Of a stretch of DNA of 64,000 bases, positions 35,428-44,035 are shown one piece after another. The stretch's first letter is position 1. Each line of letters begins with the position of its first letter. Source of the DNA: Janthinobacterium sp051380875 (GTDB taxonomy: Bacteria; Pseudomonadota; Gammaproteobacteria; Burkholderiales; Burkholderiaceae_D); contig NZ_JBNYXW010000013.1 in NCBI RefSeq assembly GCF_051380875.1, positions 128,594 to 192,593 on the forward strand, in the 5' to 3' direction. The position numbers were made by a program, and so were the translations under genes. The notes under the pieces were generated by a model. The model saw only the letters and a program-made list of their open reading frames with translations. It searched no databases and had not been told where the DNA came from.

Positions 35428-36696
35428 ATGTCAGACAAAAAATCCTCTAGCGGCGAAAAATTACTGTATTGCTCGTTCTGCGGCAAAAGCCAGCACGAGG
35501 TGAAGAAACTCATCGCCGGCCCGTCCGTGTTCATTTGCGACGAGTGCATCGACTTGTGCAACGACATCATCCGTGATGAAACGTCCAGCATCGAGACGGT
35601 GACCGGTACCAAATCCGACCTGCCAACGCCGCAAGAAATTGCGGCCTTGCTCGATCAGTACGTGATCGGCCAGCAGACTGCCAAGCGCATCCTGTCGGTG
35701 GCGGTGTACAACCATTACAAGCGCCTCAAGCACCTGGGCAAGAAAGACGACATCGAACTGGCCAAGAGCAACATCTTGCTGGTCGGTCCTACCGGCTCGG
35801 GCAAGACCCTGCTGGCCCAGACCCTGGCGCGCATGCTCAACGTGCCGTTCGTGATCGCCGACGCCACCACCCTGACCGAAGCCGGTTATGTGGGTGAGGA
35901 CGTGGAAAACATCATCCAGAAGTTGCTGCAAAGCTGCAACTACGATGTCGAGAAAGCCCAGCGCGGCATCGTCTACATCGATGAAATCGACAAGATTTCG
36001 CGCAAGTCCGACAATCCGTCGATCACGCGCGATGTGTCGGGTGAAGGCGTGCAGCAAGCCTTGCTCAAACTCATCGAGGGAACGATGGCTTCCGTGCCGC
36101 CACAAGGCGGACGCAAGCACCCGAACCAGGATTTCGTACAGATCGACACGACCAACATCATGTTCATCTGCGGCGGCGCCTTCGATGGCCTGTCGAAAGT
36201 GATCGCCAACCGCTCCGAGAAGAGCGGCATCGGCTTCTCGGCGACCGTGCGCAGCAAGTCGCAAAGCTCGGCGAGCGAACTGATGCTGCAAGCGGAACCG
36301 GAAGATCTGGTCAAGTTCGGCCTGATCCCGGAACTGGTGGGCCGCCTGCCTGTCATCGCCACCCTGGCGGAATTGACGGAAGAGGCGCTGATCCAGATCC
36401 TGGTCGAGCCGAAGAATGCGCTGATCAAGCAGTATTCGAAGCTGCTGGAGATGGAAGGCGCGGAACTGGAGATTCGTCCGGCCGCTCTGCATGCGATCGC
36501 CAAGAAGGCACTGGCGCGCAAGACGGGCGCCCGTGGCCTGCGTTCCATCCTGGAACACGCTTTGCTGGACGTCATGTACGAACTGCCGAGCGAACAAAAT
36601 GTGGTGAAGGTCGTCATCGACGAAAATACCATCACCAGCGGCGCCAAACCTTTGTTGATTTACCAAGAGACTGCCAAAGCCTCCGGAGAAAATTGA
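35428..36696 (+). CDS. clpX: ATP-dependent Clp protease ATP-binding subunit ClpX
   Basis: 422 residues from the ATG at 35428 (MSDKKSSSGEK); an upstream ATG at 35398 is in frame but outside the conserved start. The N-terminal zinc domain has four cysteines (YCSFCGK and CDECIDLC). Walker A is GPTGSGKTLLAQ, Walker B is YIDEIDKIS, and the sensor and pore-loop regions (GYVGEDVENI) are conserved. It unfolds tagged proteins and feeds them into ClpP. A terminator follows. Confidence 0.97.
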   Translation: MSDKKSSSGEKLLYCSFCGKSQHEVKKLIAGPSVFICDECIDLCNDIIRDETSSIETVTGTKSDLPTPQEIAALLDQYVIGQQTAKRILSVAVYNHYKRLKHLGKKDDIELAKSNILLVGPTGSGKTLLAQTLARMLNVPFVIADATTLTEAGYVGEDVENIIQKLLQSCNYDVEKAQRGIVYIDEIDKISRKSDNPSITRDVSGEGVQQALLKLIEGTMASVPPQGGRKHPNQDFVQIDTTNIMFICGGAFDGLSKVIANRSEKSGIGFSATVRSKSQSSASELMLQAEPEDLVKFGLIPELVGRLPVIATLAELTEEALIQILVEPKNALIKQYSKLLEMEGAELEIRPAALHAIAKKALARKTGARGLRSILEHALLDVMYELPSEQNVVKVVIDENTITSGAKPLLIYQETAKASGEN

Positions 36697-36783
36697 TTGC
36701 TGCCGTGTTAAATGCATAAAAAGGGTTTTGCATCCTTTAGGCATGGCAGTACAATTTAAATCAATCAGTGCAGGCTTCAATCG

Positions 36784-36822
36784 AAAAGCCACTCGCGGCG
36801 CTTAGCTGCGCGTGGCTTTTTT
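36784..36822 (+). terminator. Terminator between clpX and lon
   Basis: AAAGCCAC and GTGGCTTT pair around a GC-rich stem and loop, ending in a T-run. Confidence 0.75.
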
Positions 36823-36967
36823 ACTCTTGAGACTGCAATGAGAGTCATGCGGGTGTGTTTTGCGAAATAGACAGTGATGTTTGTTTCACAGAAATAATTA
36901 TTCTCGCCGGTCTTGTGTTTTGGCAGCGAGCGCCAACATCGTAAACACGCTTTCTATAAGGTACGCC

Positions 36968-39379
36968 ATGACAACTTCCAAATTAACTGAGCAAACTCAA
37001 CTGCCGTTATTGCCGTTGCGGGATGTTGTAGTTTTCCCGCATATGGTGATACCGCTGTTCGTTGGCCGTCCAAAGTCGATCAAGGCGCTTGAAGCTGCAA
37101 TGGAGCAGGGCAAGAGCATCATGCTTGCCGCCCAAAAAGCAGCCGCGAAGGACGAGCCGTCCCCTTCCGATATCTATGAAATTGGCTGCGTTGCCAATAT
37201 TCTGCAAATGCTGAAGTTGCCCGATGGCACCGTCAAGGTGCTGGTCGAAGGCGCGCAGCGTGCCCGTATCAACCACATCAGCGATGCGCCCACGCATTTC
37301 ATCGCCGACCTGACGCCGCTTGAGTCCGAGCCGGGCGACGAGTCGGAAGTCGAAGCCATGCGCCGCGCGATCGTGCAGCAGTTCGACCAGTACGTCAAAC
37401 TGAACAAGAAGATCCCGCCTGAAATCCTCGCCTCGCTGTCGGGCATCGACGATGCCGGCCGCCTGGCCGACACGGTGGCTGCCCATCTGCCCCTGAAGCT
37501 GGAGCAAAAACAAGTCATCCTGGAAATTTTCAGCGTGGCCAAGCGCCTCGAACACCTGCTGGGCCAGCTCGAAGGCGAGCTCGACATTTTGCAGGTGGAA
37601 AAGCGCATCCGTGGCCGCGTCAAGCGCCAGATGGAAAAATCGCAGCGCGAGTACTACCTGAACGAGCAAGTCAAGGCGATCCAGAAAGAACTGGGCGAGG
37701 GCGAAGATGGTGCCGACCTCGACGAGCTGGAGAAAAAAGTCGCTTCGGCCAAGATGCCGAAGGAAGCGCTCGACAAGGCTACCAACGAGTTGAAGAAGCT
37801 CAAGCTGATGTCGCCGATGTCGGCCGAAGCCACCGTCGTGCGCAACTACATCGACACGCTGGTCAACTTGCCTTGGAAAAAGAAATCCAAGGTCAATAAC
37901 GACCTGGCGAATGCGGAAAAAGTGCTCGAAGGCGACCACTACGGCCTCGACAAGGTCAAGGAACGCATCCTGGAATACCTCGCGGTGCAACAGCGCGTCG
38001 ACAAGCTGAAAGCGCCTATCCTGTGCTTCGTCGGCCCTCCGGGCGTGGGCAAGACCTCGCTGGGGCAGTCCATCGCCCGTGCCACGAACCGCAAGTTCGT
38101 GCGCATGGCCCTGGGCGGCGTGCGCGATGAAGCGGAAATCCGCGGCCATCGGCGCACCTACATCGGCTCGATGCCGGGCAAGATATTGCAATCGCTGGCG
38201 AAAGTCGGCGTGCGCAATCCTCTGTTCCTGCTCGATGAAGTCGACAAGATGGGCGCCGATTTCCGTGGCGACCCTTCGTCGGCTTTGTTGGAAGTGCTCG
38301 ATCCGGAACAGAACCACACGTTCTCCGACCATTACATCGAAGTCGATTTCGACTTGTCCGACGTGATGTTCGTGGCGACGTCGAACTCGTACAACATTCC
38401 GCCAGCCTTGCTTGACCGCATGGAAGTGATCCGCCTGTCCGGTTACACGGAAGACGAAAAGACCAGCATCGCGCAGCGCTACCTGCTGCCCAAGCAGATC
38501 AAGAACAATGGCTTGAAGGAAGAGGAAATCTCGGTGGCCGAGTCGGCCTTGCGCGACATCATCCGCTACTACACGCGCGAAGCCGGTGTGCGTTCGCTCG
38601 AGCGTGAAGTGTCGAAGATCTGCCGCAAGGTCGTCAAGATGCTGCTGCTGAAGAAATCCGACAAGAAAGTCATCGTCAACTCGAAGAACCTGGATAAATT
38701 CCTCGGTGTGCGCCGTTACGATTTCGGTGTCGCAGAGAAAGAAAATCAGGTGGGCCAGGTGGTCGGTCTGGCGTGGACGGAAGTGGGCGGCGACTTGCTG
38801 ACCATCGAAGCCGTGTCGATGCCGGGCAAGGGCGGCATCATCCGCACAGGTACCCTGGGCGACGTGATGAAGGAATCGATCGAAGCGGCCCGCACCGTCG
38901 TGCGCAGCCGGGCACAGCGCCTGGGCATCAAGGCCGATGTGTTCGAGAAGAGCGACATCCATATCCACGTGCCGGAAGGCGCGACACCGAAGGATGGTCC
39001 TTCGGCAGGCGCGGCCATGACGGTGGCGATGGTGTCGGTCTTCACGGGCATTCCCGTGCGTGCCGATGTGGCAATGACGGGCGAGATCACTTTGCGCGGC
39101 GAAGTATTGCCGATCGGCGGCTTGAAAGAGAAGCTGCTGGCGGCCCATCGCGGCGGCATCAAGACGGTCTTGATTCCAGAGCAAAACGTGAAAGACCTGG
39201 CCGAGATTCCGGACAACGTCAAGAACAAGCTGGAGATCGTGCCGGTGCGCTGGATCGATAAAGTGCTGGAAATTGCCCTGGAACGCATGCCTGAACCACT
39301 GGCAGACGTGGTTGCAGTGGAGGCTGTCACGGCCGCCGCAGCCAAGCCTGATGCGGCTGGAGAGGTAGTAAAACACTAA
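36968..39379 (+). CDS. lon: ATP-dependent protease Lon
   Basis: 803 residues from the ATG at 36968; the longer frame upstream covers the leader. An N-terminal substrate-binding domain starts with LPLLPLRDVVVFPHM. The AAA domain has Walker A GPPGVGKTSLG and the GHRRTYIGSMPGK loop. The C-terminal Ser-Lys protease dyad is Ser679 (DGPSAGAAM) and Lys722 (GGLKEKLLAAH), matching E. coli positions. It degrades misfolded and regulatory proteins. A terminator lies just after the stop, before the hupB promoter. Confidence 0.97.
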   Translation: MTTSKLTEQTQLPLLPLRDVVVFPHMVIPLFVGRPKSIKALEAAMEQGKSIMLAAQKAAAKDEPSPSDIYEIGCVANILQMLKLPDGTVKVLVEGAQRARINHISDAPTHFIADLTPLESEPGDESEVEAMRRAIVQQFDQYVKLNKKIPPEILASLSGIDDAGRLADTVAAHLPLKLEQKQVILEIFSVAKRLEHLLGQLEGELDILQVEKRIRGRVKRQMEKSQREYYLNEQVKAIQKELGEGEDGADLDELEKKVASAKMPKEALDKATNELKKLKLMSPMSAEATVVRNYIDTLVNLPWKKKSKVNNDLANAEKVLEGDHYGLDKVKERILEYLAVQQRVDKLKAPILCFVGPPGVGKTSLGQSIARATNRKFVRMALGGVRDEAEIRGHRRTYIGSMPGKILQSLAKVGVRNPLFLLDEVDKMGADFRGDPSSALLEVLDPEQNHTFSDHYIEVDFDLSDVMFVATSNSYNIPPALLDRMEVIRLSGYTEDEKTSIAQRYLLPKQIKNNGLKEEEISVAESALRDIIRYYTREAGVRSLEREVSKICRKVVKMLLLKKSDKKVIVNSKNLDKFLGVRRYDFGVAEKENQVGQVVGLAWTEVGGDLLTIEAVSMPGKGGIIRTGTLGDVMKESIEAARTVVRSRAQRLGIKADVFEKSDIHIHVPEGATPKDGPSAGAAMTVAMVSVFTGIPVRADVAMTGEITLRGEVLPIGGLKEKLLAAHRGGIKTVLIPEQNVKDLAEIPDNVKNKLEIVPVRWIDKVLEIALERMPEPLADVVAVEAVTAAAAKPDAAGEVVKH

Positions 39380-39400
39380 CGTTTTACCCTGGTTTTCCCC

Positions 39401-39429
39401 AAACAAGCGCTTTTAGAGCGCTTGTTTTA
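39401..39429 (+). terminator. Terminator after lon
   Basis: ACAAGCGCT pairs with AGCGCTTGT around TTTAG, followed by a short T-run. Confidence 0.8.
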
Positions 39430-39460
39430 TATTGAAACGTGAATTGCGCCCCCAAAGCGC

Positions 39461-39490
39461 TTGACACATATACAGTGTGGCTTGTTTAAT
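39461..39490 (+). promoter_or_regulatory. Sigma-70 promoter of hupB
   Basis: Consensus -35 TTGACA (39461-39466) and -10 TTTAAT (39485-39490) with an 18-bp spacer, about 95 bp before the hupB start. It lies immediately after the lon terminator. Confidence 0.8.
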
Positions 39491-39583
39491 ACGCCTGCAC
39501 ATTTTTTTCGCCGGACAGCTGTGGTGCCATAAGTGCCGCAACGATACGGTAAACGTTTTATACCTTTGTAATTGGGGATGCTA

Positions 39584-39856
39584 GTGAACAAGACTGAATT
39601 GATCGACCACATTGCTGAAAAAGCTGACATTTCCAAAGCCGCCGCTGCGCGCGCACTCGACGCTGTTATCGGCGGCGTGACGGAAACTTTGAAAAACAAC
39701 GACAGCGTAACCTTGGTTGGTTTCGGTACTTTCTCGGTCAGCGAACGCGCTGAGCGTACCGGCCGCAATCCGCGTACCAAAGAAGCGATCACGATCGAAG
39801 CTGCAAAAGTTCCGAAATTTAAAGCTGGTAAAGCTTTGAAGGATGCTGTAAACTAA
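39584..39856 (+). CDS. hupB: DNA-binding protein HU-beta
   Basis: 90 residues, exactly the family length, if translation starts at GTG 39584, which has a TTGGGG ribosome site six bases upstream; the earlier ATG at 39578 would add two residues. The protein is MNKTELIDHIAEKADISKAA at the start, with the DNA-inserting arm signature VGFGTFSVSERAERTGRNPR. It binds and bends DNA as a dimer and structures the nucleoid. Transcription comes from its own sigma-70 promoter. Confidence 0.95.
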   Translation: MNKTELIDHIAEKADISKAAAARALDAVIGGVTETLKNNDSVTLVGFGTFSVSERAERTGRNPRTKEAITIEAAKVPKFKAGKALKDAVN

Positions 39857-39981
39857 CGGACTTCGGTGAGGTGACAATCACCGGAAACATTTGGCGGCGC
39901 TTTCGGGTGCCGCGATTTCAGGGTTGGGATTCTTTGAGTAACGATCCTGAATGCAAATGCAAGTAATACTGTGTATTTTTC

Positions 39982-40058
<77 letters not shown>

Positions 40059-40075
40059 AAAAAATACGCTCTTAA

Positions 40076-40152
40076 GGAGTGGTAGTTCAGTTGGTTAGAA
40101 TACCGGCCTGTCACGTCGGGGGTCGCGGGTTCGAGTCCCGTCCGCTCCGCCA
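40076..40152 (+). tRNA. tRNA-Asp(GUC), copy 2
   Basis: Same cloverleaf as copy 1, 17 bp downstream, differing only at position 26 (A) and position 44 (G). A strong terminator follows, so both tRNAs likely form one transcript. Confidence 0.97.
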
Positions 40153-40160
40153 GAATATAG

Positions 40161-40200
40161 AAACCCGCGCTGCTGAATAAGTAGCGCGGGTTTTTCTTTT
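40161..40200 (+). terminator. Terminator after the tRNA-Asp pair
   Basis: AAACCCGCGCT pairs with AGCGCGGGTTT, followed by a run of T residues. Confidence 0.9.
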
Positions 40201-40303
40201 ATGCGCCCGATTATCTTCGCGCCATCTTGTCTTCAATTCCCCCTGTGCCGTTTTGAATAAGAATGCCGTGCATTTAAATCCGCTTTAAGCTTTGCCGGGT
40301 TTA

Positions 40304-40417
40304 ATGGCTGTTGGGCGCCACGCCGATTTTGACGATGATGCCTGCCATGCGGCCAGCGGCGCCGTGCGGGCCGCCGGGGCAGGGCGCGCAGCCTGATTTA
40401 CTCTTGCTATAGCGCTA
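40304..40417 (-). pseudogene. Possible 3' remnant of a cupredoxin-like gene
   Basis: On the minus strand a frame without a start codon reads GCAPCPGGPHGAAGRMAGII then VKIGVAPNSH and a stop. Spacing of Cys, His and Met (C..PH...M) followed by a beta strand recalls the C-terminal copper loop of pseudoazurin-like proteins. It is short and overlaps other signals, so this could be chance. Confidence 0.2.
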
Positions 40418-40432
40418 TGGGCATTGTAGAAT
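40404..40432 (+). promoter_or_regulatory. Sigma-70 promoter upstream of a candidate small RNA
   Basis: TTGCTA (40404-40409) and TAGAAT (40427-40432) with an ideal 17-bp spacer; transcription would begin near 40439. Confidence 0.55.
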
Positions 40433-40438
40433 CAGGAG

Positions 40439-40568
40439 ATAATGGCTTGGGCGTCAGAATCCTGCTTTAGTTCCAGCGCCAAGTTGTTGAATCTAAAGGG
40501 GAAGTGGACATCTGTCCCGTCCATTCCGCCGAAGAAATCAAGGCGAACGCATGTTCGCCTTTTTTTAT
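40439..40568 (+). ncRNA. Candidate small RNA or short ppiD leader RNA
   Basis: From the predicted start near 40439 to a strong intrinsic terminator (AAGGCGAAC GCAT GTTCGCCTT and T-run, 40540-40568) is about 130 nt with no coding frame carrying a ribosome site. ppiD begins only 30 bp after the terminator, so this is either a free-standing sRNA or an attenuated leader of ppiD. No known family was recognised. Confidence 0.4.
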
Positions 40569-40598
40569 AGTGATCCACTCATCCCGAATTGGCTGACC

Positions 40599-42521
40599 AT
40601 GTTTGAATTTATTCGTACCCATCGACGCTTCATGCAGTTTCTCTTGATGCTGGTGATCGTCCCGTCTTTTGCACTGGTCGGTATCAGTGGCTACCAGAGC
40701 TTCGGCGACGGCGCGAACACCATCGCCAAGGTCGGCGATCAGGTGGTCACGCAGCAGCAATATGAAGAAGCGCAACGCCAGCAGATCGACCGCTATCGCC
40801 AGATGATGGGCGAGCAGTTCAACCAGAAAATGTTTGACACGCCGGAAGCGCGCCAGAGCATCCTCGACAACCTGATCGCCGAGCGCGCCGTGGCCGCCGA
40901 AGTGGGCCGTAGCCACCTGGTCATCAGCGATGCCTTGCTGCAAAAGGAAGTGCTGGACATCCCCGGCTTGACCTTGCCTGATGGTAAGTTCGACTTGCAA
41001 GGCTACAAGGACTTGCTGGCCCGTCAAGGCATGACGCCGCAAATGTACGATGCGCGCCGCCGCAGCGACATGGCCCTGCAGCAACTGGCCGGCGCCGTGC
41101 AAGGCACCGCTTTTGCCCCAAGCACCGTCGCCAAGCGCCTGTCGGACATCACCTCGGAAGAGCGTGAAGTGCAGGAACTGCTGTTACCGATCGCCCAGTT
41201 CGTCGCCGAAGTCAAGGTGACGGATGCCATGGTCAAGGCTTTCTACGACAAGAACGGCAAGTTCTTTGAAATCCCGGAACAAGCCAAGATCGAATACGTC
41301 GTGCTCGACGATAGCGCCGCCGGCGAGCAAGTCGATGTCACAGACGCCGACGTGAGGGGCTACTACGCGAAGAACCAAAAAGCCTACACGACCGAAGAAG
41401 CGCGCCGCGCCAGCCATATCCTGGTTGCCGTCAAGAAAGACGCATCGGCTGCCGAGAAGGCTGCCGCCAAGGCCAAGGCCGAAGCCATCCTGGCCGAAGT
41501 ACGCCAGGCGCCAGCCAATTTTGCTGCGATTGCCAAGGCCAAGTCGGAAGATCCAGCCTCCGCTGAACTCGGTGGCGACCTCGACGTCGTGGCCAAGGGC
41601 GCGCTGCCAGCACCGGTAGAGACGGCAATCTTCAAGCTCAAGCAGGGCGACATCAGCGATGTCGTCGCTTCCGACTTCGGCTACCACATCCTGACCGTCA
41701 CCTCGCTCAAGCCACAGCACATCAAGGCGCTGGACGAAGTACGCGGCGAGATCACGGCCGACCTGCGCAAGCAATTTTCTGCCAAGAAATACTCGGAAAT
41801 GGCGGAAACGTTCACCAATACCGTGTACGAGCAATCGGACAGCCTGAAACCAGTGGCTGACAAGCTGAAGCTGAAAGTGGAAACCGTCGCCAACCTGTCG
41901 CGCACGCCATCGCCGGCACTGGGCAAGGCGCCGTTCAACAACGCCAAATTCCTGGCGGCCATCTTCTCGAACGATTCGCTGAAAGACAAGCGCAACACGG
42001 AAGCCGTGACCGTCGCACCAAACGTGCTGATCGCTGGCCGCGTGGTGGAATTCAAGCCGGCGGCCAAGCGTCCGCTGGCCGAAGTCGAAGCGATGATCCG
42101 TCAGCGCGTGACGATGGAAGAAGCGGAAAAGCTGGCGAAAAAAGCTGGCGAAACCAAGCTGGCCGCCTTGAAAGCCTCGGGCGATGCCACCGGTTTCGGT
42201 GCCGCGCAATGGGTATCGCGTAGCAAGCTCGACGGTATCAACCGTGCTGCCATCGCGCAAGTCATGAAGGCCGACACCAGCAAGCTGCCAGCCTACGTGG
42301 GCGTGGACCTGCCAGCCCTGGGCTATGGCATCTACCGTATCGCCAAGGTGCAACAGCCGGCGCAAGTCGATGCAGCGCGCCGCCAGCAAGAGAAAGACCA
42401 GATCAGCGGCATCCTGGCGCAACAGGAAATGTATGATTATGTCGAGTACCTGAAGAGCAAGGCCAAAGTGAAGATCGTCAAGCCGGTCACTGCCCCAGCC
42501 GCAGCACCGGAAGCGCCGTAA
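40599..42521 (+). CDS. ppiD: Periplasmic folding chaperone PpiD (SurA N-terminal and PPIase domains)
   Basis: 640 residues from the ATG at 40599 (MFEFIRTHRRFMQF); an upstream start at 40551 lies inside the terminator. One N-terminal membrane helix (about 12-31) is followed by a SurA-like chaperone domain (QYEEAQRQQIDRYRQMM, NLIAERAVAAEVGR) and a parvulin PPIase domain (ASHILVAVK, AELGGDLD, DFGYHIL). The C-terminal region holds a second parvulin-like fold. It is anchored in the inner membrane and helps proteins emerging from the Sec channel. It closes the quality-control block begun by tig. Confidence 0.93.
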   Translation: MFEFIRTHRRFMQFLLMLVIVPSFALVGISGYQSFGDGANTIAKVGDQVVTQQQYEEAQRQQIDRYRQMMGEQFNQKMFDTPEARQSILDNLIAERAVAAEVGRSHLVISDALLQKEVLDIPGLTLPDGKFDLQGYKDLLARQGMTPQMYDARRRSDMALQQLAGAVQGTAFAPSTVAKRLSDITSEEREVQELLLPIAQFVAEVKVTDAMVKAFYDKNGKFFEIPEQAKIEYVVLDDSAAGEQVDVTDADVRGYYAKNQKAYTTEEARRASHILVAVKKDASAAEKAAAKAKAEAILAEVRQAPANFAAIAKAKSEDPASAELGGDLDVVAKGALPAPVETAIFKLKQGDISDVVASDFGYHILTVTSLKPQHIKALDEVRGEITADLRKQFSAKKYSEMAETFTNTVYEQSDSLKPVADKLKLKVETVANLSRTPSPALGKAPFNNAKFLAAIFSNDSLKDKRNTEAVTVAPNVLIAGRVVEFKPAAKRPLAEVEAMIRQRVTMEEAEKLAKKAGETKLAALKASGDATGFGAAQWVSRSKLDGINRAAIAQVMKADTSKLPAYVGVDLPALGYGIYRIAKVQQPAQVDAARRQQEKDQISGILAQQEMYDYVEYLKSKAKVKIVKPVTAPAAAPEAP

Positions 42522-42538
42522 CATGTAGCTTCCAGCCA

Positions 42539-42572
42539 TAAAAATAGCCGCTCCAGAGCGGCTATTTTTTTG
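42539..42572. terminator. Bidirectional terminator between ppiD and tesA
   Basis: AAAATAGCCGCTC pairs with GAGCGGCTATTTT and is flanked by T-runs in both readings, serving both convergent genes. Confidence 0.9.
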
Positions 42573-42590
42573 CCTGCGGCATAGTCGCGC

Positions 42591-43280
42591 TTACTTGGCT
42601 TTCAGCAAGGGCGCCAGTTGCGGCCAGATATTCTTCAGTATCGCCGGATGCGCTTGCGCGTTCGGGTGCATGCGGTCGGCCTGGAACAGTTGTGGCTGGT
42701 CGGCGATGCCCTCGAACATGAAGGGCACCAGCGGCGCCTTCCATTCCTTGGCCAGCTTGCCGTACATGGCATAAAACTTGTCGCCATAGTCGCGGCCATA
42801 GTTGGGCGGCATGCGCATGCCCACCAGCACCACTTGCGCGCCAGCCTTCTTCGACGCCTCGCCCATGGCGCGCAGATTGGCCTCGGTGGCAGCCAGCGAC
42901 AGGCCGCGCAAGCCGTCGTTGGCGCCCAGTTCGATCAGCACCACGTCCGGCTGCTGCTTGGCCAGCAGCGCATGCAGGCGCGCCCGCCCGCCGCTGGTGG
43001 TCTCGCCGCTGATGCTGGCGTTGACGATGCGCGTGTCATTCTTTTGCGCCTTGAGCCGCTGTTCCAGCAGCGCCACCCAGCCCGTGCCGCGTGCCAGCCC
43101 ATACTCGGCCGAGAGGCTATCGCCGAGCACCAGCAGCGTTTTTGGTGCAGAATAGGCGTTCGTCATGCCTGACACCAGGAGCAGGGTTGCCGCAGGAAGC
43201 AAGGACAGGGTGCGTCGCCGCAGGCGATGGCTGCCCTTGAAACTTATTTGTTCACGAAATTTTTTAAGATAGATCAGCAT
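42591..43280 (-). CDS. tesA: Arylesterase / TesA-like SGNH lysophospholipase
   Basis: 229 residues from the ATG at 43280 (AGGGA ribosome site). A basic N-terminus and hydrophobic segment (about 24-44, ending in TNAYSA) act as a signal peptide. The SGNH hydrolase signatures are present: GDSLS (Ser55), GETTSGG, GANDGL and DRMHPN (Asp/His). It should cleave short-chain esters or acyl thioesters in the periplasm, as TesA does. It is divergent from a ybbA-like ATPase, the same pairing as E. coli tesA-ybbA, which supports the name. The two start codons share the bases CATG. Confidence 0.88.
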   Translation of the reverse strand: MLIYLKKFREQISFKGSHRLRRRTLSLLPAATLLLVSGMTNAYSAPKTLLVLGDSLSAEYGLARGTGWVALLEQRLKAQKNDTRIVNASISGETTSGGRARLHALLAKQQPDVVLIELGANDGLRGLSLAATEANLRAMGEASKKAGAQVVLVGMRMPPNYGRDYGDKFYAMYGKLAKEWKAPLVPFMFEGIADQPQLFQADRMHPNAQAHPAILKNIWPQLAPLLKAK

Positions 43281-44031
43281 GCCCGAATTCCCTAAAGCGA
43301 CTTCCACCAATTTCCTCCCGTCCGAAGCAGCGGCCCAGCGGCCTGCCGCAACCAACAGCCAAAACGCCAAGCCGGCCATCGAAGTGGTCCAGCTGGCCAA
43401 GCGCGTACCCGATGCCGATGGCGAGCTGACCATACTGCACGGTGTCGATTTTACCGTGCAAACGTCCGAGACGCTGGCCATCGTCGGCGCCTCCGGTTCC
43501 GGCAAGTCTACCTTGCTCGGTTTGCTGGCCGGACTCGATACGCCCAGCGACGGCAAGGTCATCCTCGACGGCACCGATATCTTCGCCCTCGATGAAGATG
43601 GCCGCGCTGGTTTTCGCAAGGAAAAGCTGGGTTTCGTGTTCCAGTCGTTCCAGCTGCTGGCGCACCTGACGGCGCTGGAAAACGTTATGCTGCCGCTGGA
43701 ATTGCGCGGCGACCCGCAGGCGAAGGAAAAAGCGCAAGCCATGCTGGGCAGAGTGAACCTGGGCAGCCGACTGAAGCATTATCCGAAATACCTGTCTGGC
43801 GGCGAGCAGCAGCGCGTGGCGCTGGCGCGGGCGTTTGTGACGCAGCCGCCGCTGCTGTTTGCCGACGAGCCCACAGGCAGCCTGGACGCGGCCACCGGAG
43901 AGGCCGTGATCCAGCTGATGTTCGAGCTGAACCGCGAACGGGGCTCGACCCTGGTGCTGGTGACCCACGACAGCTCGATTGCGGCCCGCTGCGGGCGCAC
44001 CATCACCATTTCAGCTGGCAAGCTGGTTTAA
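43279..44031 (+). CDS. ybbA: ABC transporter ATP-binding protein, YbbA/LolD type
   Basis: 250 residues. Walker A is GASGSGKSTLL, the ABC signature LSGGEQQRVAL, and Walker B LLFADEPTGSLD, as in the LolD/MacB-type ATPases. The first about 33 residues before the ATPase fold are extra and poorly ordered. Its neighbour tesA in divergent orientation is the YbbA context known from E. coli. The matching permease ybbP, usually next in line, is absent; the next gene is nnr on the other strand, 4 bp away. It must work with a permease encoded elsewhere. Confidence 0.85.
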   Translation: MPEFPKATSTNFLPSEAAAQRPAATNSQNAKPAIEVVQLAKRVPDADGELTILHGVDFTVQTSETLAIVGASGSGKSTLLGLLAGLDTPSDGKVILDGTDIFALDEDGRAGFRKEKLGFVFQSFQLLAHLTALENVMLPLELRGDPQAKEKAQAMLGRVNLGSRLKHYPKYLSGGEQQRVALARAFVTQPPLLFADEPTGSLDAATGEAVIQLMFELNRERGSTLVLVTHDSSIAARCGRTITISAGKLV

Positions 44032-44035
44032 CGGG

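Noticed and set aside
36700..36970. Heat-shock (sigma-32) promoter for lon
   Set aside because: A CTTGAG-like box is present but no acceptable CCCCAT-type -10 at the right distance.
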